A stretch of 40,831 nt of DNA. Source: Marinosulfonomonas sp. (GTDB lineage Bacteria > Pseudomonadota > Alphaproteobacteria > Rhodobacterales > Rhodobacteraceae). The DNA lies in NCBI GenBank assembly GCA_015488685.1, contig WFNH01000058.1:1-40831 (forward strand), in the 5' to 3' direction. Positions 37,043 to 40,831 of the stretch are shown here, one piece after another. The notes under the pieces are model-generated. The model saw only the letters and a program-made list of their open reading frames with translations, was not told the origin of the DNA and made no database searches. Made by a program: the position numbers and the translations under genes. Position 1 is the first letter of the stretch; the number at the start of each line of letters is the position of its first letter.

Positions 37043-37114
37043 ATGCGGCTCCGTCTCATTGTATCGGGCGACAAGGGTATTATAAGGGGGTCAAGTATCA
37101 AGGATGATCCGACA

Positions 37115-37867
37115 ATGAGCAACAGCAACGAAAAAACCACCCACTTCGGTTTCCAGACCGTCGCCGAGGATGACAAGGCCGGAATGGTTCACGGCGTGTT
37201 TTCCAATGTCGCCAGCAAATACGATGTGATGAATGACGCCATGTCGATGGGCATCCACCGTATCTGGAAAGACGCGATGATGGATTGGCTGGCCCCGCGG
37301 GCGGGTCAGAAACTGCTGGATGTGGCTGGTGGAACCGGCGATATATCCTTTCGCTTTCTGAAACGGGCCGGACGGGCACATGCCACAGTGCTGGACCTGA
37401 CCGAACCGATGCTGGTCGAGGGTGCCAAACGGGCCGAGGCCGCACAACTGGCGGACCAACTGGATTGGGTCGTGGGTGACGCGATGGCGCTGCCGTTCAA
37501 GGACAACACCTTTGACGTTTACACCATTTCATTCGGCATCAGGAACGTAACCCGCATTGCCGACGCCCTGTCTGAGGCTTTCCGCGTGTTGCGCCCCGGC
37601 GGGCGGTTGATGGTGCTGGAATTCAGTCAAATCCCCAATGACATGATGCAAAAGGTTTACGACCTCTATTCCTTTAACATCATCCCGCGTCTGGGTCAGT
37701 TGATTGCTAATGACCGCGACAGTTATCAGTATCTGGTCGAATCCATCCGCAAGTTTCCCGATCAGGAAACCTTTGCCCAAATGATCCGCGAGGCCGGATT
37801 TGACAATGTAAAATACCGCAATATGTCGATGGGCATCGCAGCGCTTCATTCCGGGTGGAAAATCTAG
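37115..37867 (+). CDS. ubiE: Ubiquinone/menaquinone methyltransferase UbiE
   Basis: An S-adenosylmethionine-dependent C-methyltransferase of ubiquinone synthesis (and menaquinone synthesis where present). The 250-residue protein has the N-terminal [24 protein letters not shown] signature, the SAM-binding [15 protein letters not shown] motif and the second UbiE signature around [24 protein letters not shown]. The ATG at 37115 is preferred, since an AAGGATG lies 8-9 nt upstream and the protein then begins [17 protein letters not shown] longer in-frame start at 37043 would overlap the mutM promoter region. ubiB follows after 3 nt, so the two form an operon. Confidence 0.96.
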   Translation: MSNSNEKTTHFGFQTVAEDDKAGMVHGVFSNVASKYDVMNDAMSMGIHRIWKDAMMDWLAPRAGQKLLDVAGGTGDISFRFLKRAGRAHATVLDLTEPMLVEGAKRAEAAQLADQLDWVVGDAMALPFKDNTFDVYTISFGIRNVTRIADALSEAFRVLRPGGRLMVLEFSQIPNDMMQKVYDLYSFNIIPRLGQLIANDRDSYQYLVESIRKFPDQETFAQMIREAGFDNVKYRNMSMGIAALHSGWKI

Positions 37868-37870
37868 CAG

Positions 37871-39406
37871 ATGCGCGGACCTCACAATATCTGGCGGCTG
37901 ATCCGCACAGCGGCCACGTTCGAGCGCACCGGCGCCTTGGGTGTGGTGCTGAATGAAATGGATGCGCCCACCCCGATCCGTGTCGTGGTGCGGGTGTTTG
38001 GCTGGACCATGCGCTGGGCGGGCCTGAAGGGCGATCCCAACATGCCGCCTGTTACGCGGGCGCTGAATGCACTGGGGCCGGCCTATATCAAATTCGGTCA
38101 GGTTCTTTCGACCCGCCCCGATCTGGTGGGCGGTGATCTGGCGACGCAACTGCGGGTGCTACAGGACAAACTGCCACCGTTTCCAACAGATGTGGCCAAG
38201 GCCACTGTCGAAGAAGAGCTGGGAAAACCTGCGGACGATATTTACAGCGAATTCAGCGATGCGGTCGCTGCCGCTTCGATTGCGCAGGTGCATCATGCGC
38301 GGCTTATCAGCACTGGTGAAGAAGTAGCCGTAAAGGTGCTGCGCCCGAATATCGAACGCGCCTTTCGCAAGGATATCGACGCCTTTTATTTTGCCGCCTC
38401 CGTGATCGAATTCCTGTCGCCATCCTCGCGCCGCCTAAGGCCGCGGGATGTGATCGAGCATTTCGACCACGGTGTGATGAGCGAGCTGGATTTGCGCAGC
38501 GAAGCCTCGGCCGCGTCGGAATTTGCCGAGAACACCAAGAACGACGAAAAGTTCCAGGTTCCGCTGGCCAACTGGGAATTTTCCAGCCGCCGGGTGATGA
38601 CACTGGGCTGGGCCGACGGGTTGCCGTTGGGGGATAATGATGCACTGGACGCCGCAGGGCATGACCGCGTGGCACTGGCCCAGCGCGTGTTGCAACTGTT
38701 CCTCAGCCATGCCTTGCGCGACGGATTTTTCCATGCCGACATGCATCAGGGCAATATGAAGGTTGCCGCCAATGGCGATATTATTGCCTATGATTTCGGA
38801 ATCATGGGTCGTATTGATGAATACACCCGCCGTGTTTATGCCGAAATCCTGATCGGCTTTATCCGGCGCGATTACAAACGCGTTGCCGAAGTGCATTTCG
38901 AGGCAGGCTATGTTCCCGCCGATCGTGATGTTGATGAATTTGCCTCGGCCTTGCGGGCTGTGGGCGAGCCGATTTTCGGCATGGATGCCTCGCAGATTTC
39001 AATGGGGCGGCTGTTTCATTATCTGTTCGAGGTAACCGAACGTTTCGGCATGGAAACCCGCACCGAGTTGATCCTGCTGCAACGCACGATGGTCGTGGTC
39101 GAAGGCGTGGCGCGATCGCTGGACCCCTATATCAACATCTGGGAAGTGGCGCGGCCCGTGGTCGAGGATTACATCAAATCCAACCTTGGCCCCCGCGCCA
39201 TGATGCAGGATTTAATTAAAACCGCGCGGGTCTTGGCGCGGTTCGGGCCGGAACTGCCCAAAATGGCCGAAGCTGCCTTGATTCACCATTCACAACCACC
39301 CGCAAAACCGCAAACGACATCCCCTTGGAGGCCAGCAATTTATATATTTTTAGGGGCTGCAACAGCTTGGACGGGGTTCCTTCTTGCGTGGGCGATAATG
39401 CCCTAA
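37871..39406 (+). CDS. ubiB: UbiB, ABC1/ADCK-family protein for ubiquinone biosynthesis
   Basis: An atypical protein-kinase-like ATPase required for aerobic ubiquinone synthesis, thought to help extract lipid intermediates from the membrane. The 511-residue protein has the KxGQ-type motif (IKFGQVLSTRPDL), the alanine-rich loop AAASIAQVHHARL and the conserved lysine in EEVAVKVLRPN. The catalytic-loop-like HADMHQGNMKV and the metal-binding IAYDFGIMGRID follow. A C-terminal hydrophobic pair (about 488-510) anchors it in the inner membrane. It starts 3 nt after ubiE. Its TAA interlocks with the flgD TAG in CTAA (39403-39406). Confidence 0.96.
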   Translation: MRGPHNIWRLIRTAATFERTGALGVVLNEMDAPTPIRVVVRVFGWTMRWAGLKGDPNMPPVTRALNALGPAYIKFGQVLSTRPDLVGGDLATQLRVLQDKLPPFPTDVAKATVEEELGKPADDIYSEFSDAVAAASIAQVHHARLISTGEEVAVKVLRPNIERAFRKDIDAFYFAASVIEFLSPSSRRLRPRDVIEHFDHGVMSELDLRSEASAASEFAENTKNDEKFQVPLANWEFSSRRVMTLGWADGLPLGDNDALDAAGHDRVALAQRVLQLFLSHALRDGFFHADMHQGNMKVAANGDIIAYDFGIMGRIDEYTRRVYAEILIGFIRRDYKRVAEVHFEAGYVPADRDVDEFASALRAVGEPIFGMDASQISMGRLFHYLFEVTERFGMETRTELILLQRTMVVVEGVARSLDPYINIWEVARPVVEDYIKSNLGPRAMMQDLIKTARVLARFGPELPKMAEAALIHHSQPPAKPQTTSPWRPAIYIFLGAATAWTGFLLAWAIMP

Positions 39407-40065
39407 ACCGGGTCACGCAGGCCGGATACAGCCGAAGACGGCACCTCGATCCCGCCGGAAAGCACCAGAATTGTTTCCCCGTTCCGGCTTTTGGCTTCAA
39501 CTATTTTTGAATATACCTCGGCCTTGGATGTGGAAATCAACTCATCCCCCTTATAGCTTTCTACCTCGAACGAATACAGGCCGTTTGCAAAGGCCGTACC
39601 GTCACCATTTACACCTGCCCACTGGATTTTACCTGTCGACGGAGTAAAATCCTGCCGCTGAACCACATCCCCGTTGGTATTTTTTACTAGCAATATCGCA
39701 TGGTCCGCAGAGGCCGCCGGAGCGGGGTAAATGGTGACAGGGCTGCCGTCAAAATTGGCAGGGGCTGCAGCGCGGCCTTCTAACCCGATCCAACTGGCCA
39801 TTTGCCCCATACCCATCAAGCTCATCTGGGCGCCGAGTGATTGCAGCAGATCGTTGGTTTTCACTTGCTGCTCGACCCCGGAAAACTGCGCCAACTGGCT
39901 GGAAAAATCATCCGACTTCATTGGGCTTAATGGATCCTGGTTCTTGATCTGTGCGGTTAGCAGCTTCAGAAAAACGTCATAATCCGAACTGGCCGGTTTT
40001 TTACCGGTATCCGCATTCTGGGTTTGAGCTGCTGCCTGGGGTTGATTTGCGGTGGTTACTTGCAT
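39403..40065 (-). CDS. flgD: Flagellar hook assembly protein FlgD (hook cap)
   Basis: Scaffold that caps the growing flagellar hook and is removed when the hook is finished. The 220-residue protein has the FlgD N-terminal signature YDVFLKLLTAQIKNQDPLSP, followed by FSSQLAQFSGVEQQVKTNDLLQ. Hook-cap tudor/Ig-like domains follow (DGSPVTIYPAP, and the GLYSFEVESYKGDELIST stretch). It lies 13 bp after the fliK stop, with AAGGAA as ribosome binding site, so they are co-transcribed. It marks the edge of a flagellar gene cluster that continues to the right. Confidence 0.95.
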   Translation of the reverse strand: MQVTTANQPQAAAQTQNADTGKKPASSDYDVFLKLLTAQIKNQDPLSPMKSDDFSSQLAQFSGVEQQVKTNDLLQSLGAQMSLMGMGQMASWIGLEGRAAAPANFDGSPVTIYPAPAASADHAILLVKNTNGDVVQRQDFTPSTGKIQWAGVNGDGTAFANGLYSFEVESYKGDELISTSKAEVYSKIVEAKSRNGETILVLSGGIEVPSSAVSGLRDPV

Positions 40066-40078
40066 TAATCATTTCCTT

Positions 40079-40831
40079 TCAAAGACGTAGATCAAGGCCG
40101 GTTGAAGGTTCCAGCGATAGCTTGGCAGGTGTTCTGCTTTCTATTTCCGGCAATGCGACAAGTATCGGTGATTGTGGGGCGTGCGCATTATTGTTCCCCT
40201 TGGCATCCTCTTGGCTATGCTGAGAAAACTGGAATCCGACATCTGCATACCCCATATCGTGAAATTCTTGTGCCAGCGTTTCAATATGGCGACGCATCAG
40301 GTCCATTGTTTCGCCCCGCTCGGCCAAGACAGCAACATTGATGCCCCCGTCTTTCAGGGTAAACGTTAGACGAACCCGACCCAGATCATCCGGATGCAAG
40401 GTTAATTCCACTGGCCGTTCGGGCATGTGCCGCGCCACATTCGCCAATTGCCGCGCCACATGACGCGGGATGTCGGGCTGCGTCGAAACCGAACCGTGAT
40501 GCGAAAGCGTTAGGCCTGTATGATGGGAATGGGCGGTCGGCACACCCGAGAATTCAAATGCGTCTCGCAATTCCGGCGATACTGAATCCTTAGTACTTGT
40601 TCTGGTGGCCATTATATCAAGAGGAATGACCTTTGCCGGCTGTGGAGCTGGTTCCGTTTTAGCTGCCGGTGCTTCCCGTAACATTCCTGCCGGCATTGGT
40701 TCCAACTTTGTTCTTTCAATCCTTTTAGTGGCGGATCTTTCAGTATCTGACGATAAAACCGGACTTGTCGTTGTCTTTGTTGATTTCCGAGTAGGCGCAA
40801 CAGTAGCCGCTGGGCAGGTTTTAGCAGGGCT
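40079..40831 (-). CDS. fliK: Flagellar hook-length control protein FliK, C-terminal part (runs off the window)
   Basis: The frame stays open to the right edge, so only the C-terminal 250 codons are seen and the start lies outside. The visible N-part is a Thr/Ser/Lys/Pro-rich low-complexity stretch, as expected for the ruler region. The C-terminal domain carries the FliK/Flg_hook motif LHPDDLGRVRLTFTLKDGGINVAVLAERGETMDLMRRH, which switches export specificity from hook to filament subunits. A Gln/Asn-rich tail follows. flgD starts 13 bp after the stop. The domain call is firm, the total length unknown. Confidence 0.88.
   Translation of the reverse strand, partial: SPAKTCPAATVAPTRKSTKTTTSPVLSSDTERSATKRIERTKLEPMPAGMLREAPAAKTEPAPQPAKVIPLDIMATRTSTKDSVSPELRDAFEFSGVPTAHSHHTGLTLSHHGSVSTQPDIPRHVARQLANVARHMPERPVELTLHPDDLGRVRLTFTLKDGGINVAVLAERGETMDLMRRHIETLAQEFHDMGYADVGFQFSQHSQEDAKGNNNAHAPQSPILVALPEIESRTPAKLSLEPSTGLDLRL

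Overview
The window is a moderately GC-rich, gene-dense stretch of an alphaproteobacterial chromosome. Every recognised protein looks like one from the Rhodobacterales (Roseobacter-type). Particularly telling are the dnaA/rpsT neighbourhood, a DUF2585 (UPF0314) protein, tyrosine catabolism under a MarR regulator, and ubiE-ubiB next to mutM. I saw no phage, insertion sequence with a transposase, CRISPR array, rRNA or tRNA. The whole window reads as core chromosome around the dnaA region.

Layout. (1) 57-623 encodes a DUF2585 membrane protein. (2) 650-5781 is a homogentisate (tyrosine/phenylalanine) catabolic locus. On the minus strand hmgA, an unrecognised 38-residue membrane peptide gene, maiA and fahA form a tightly overlapped operon. 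Divergent from it run a marR-type regulator and a thiolase. The 140 bp between the two arms holds two copies of an inverted repeat, one of them filling the spacer of a plausible hmgA promoter. (3) A palindromic extragenic element of about 115 bp lies between the thiolase and pbpC and includes both stop codons. (4) 5892-13384 holds an overlapping pair, a thioester-type bacterial alpha-2-macroglobulin and penicillin-binding protein 1C. (5) 13543-18854 holds a soluble hybrid histidine kinase, then yaaA, recQ and a YggT-family gene on the opposite strand. (6) 18991-23393 runs on the plus strand: a thioesterase-like protein, a UMF1-type MFS transporter, mepA, a phytase-like secreted protein and a queuosine-precursor transporter.

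(7) 23394-26309 is the most unusual part. A leader with an 18-codon reading frame, a very strong ribosome binding site, several mutually exclusive pairings and a strong intrinsic terminator lies directly before arfB (ribosome rescue). arfB is translationally coupled to a class III aminotransferase/phospho-lyase and an APH-type small-molecule kinase. (8) 26306-28201 holds pncB and pncA (NAD salvage). (9) 28229-34382 is the conserved replication cluster dnaA-dnaN-recF-gyrB on the minus strand, followed by about 500 bp of repeat-bearing non-coding DNA and rpsT. (10) 35372-39406 holds an enoyl-CoA hydratase, mutM, and divergent ubiE-ubiB (ubiquinone). (11) 39403-40831 is the edge of a flagellar cluster: flgD and the 3' part of fliK, which runs off the window.

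The best candidates for something undescribed are the arfB leader/attenuator, the tiny membrane-protein gene threaded into the tyrosine operon, and the palindromic element with TAGAGC/GCTCTA ends. All functional calls come from reading the sequence and recalling family features; no database search was run.
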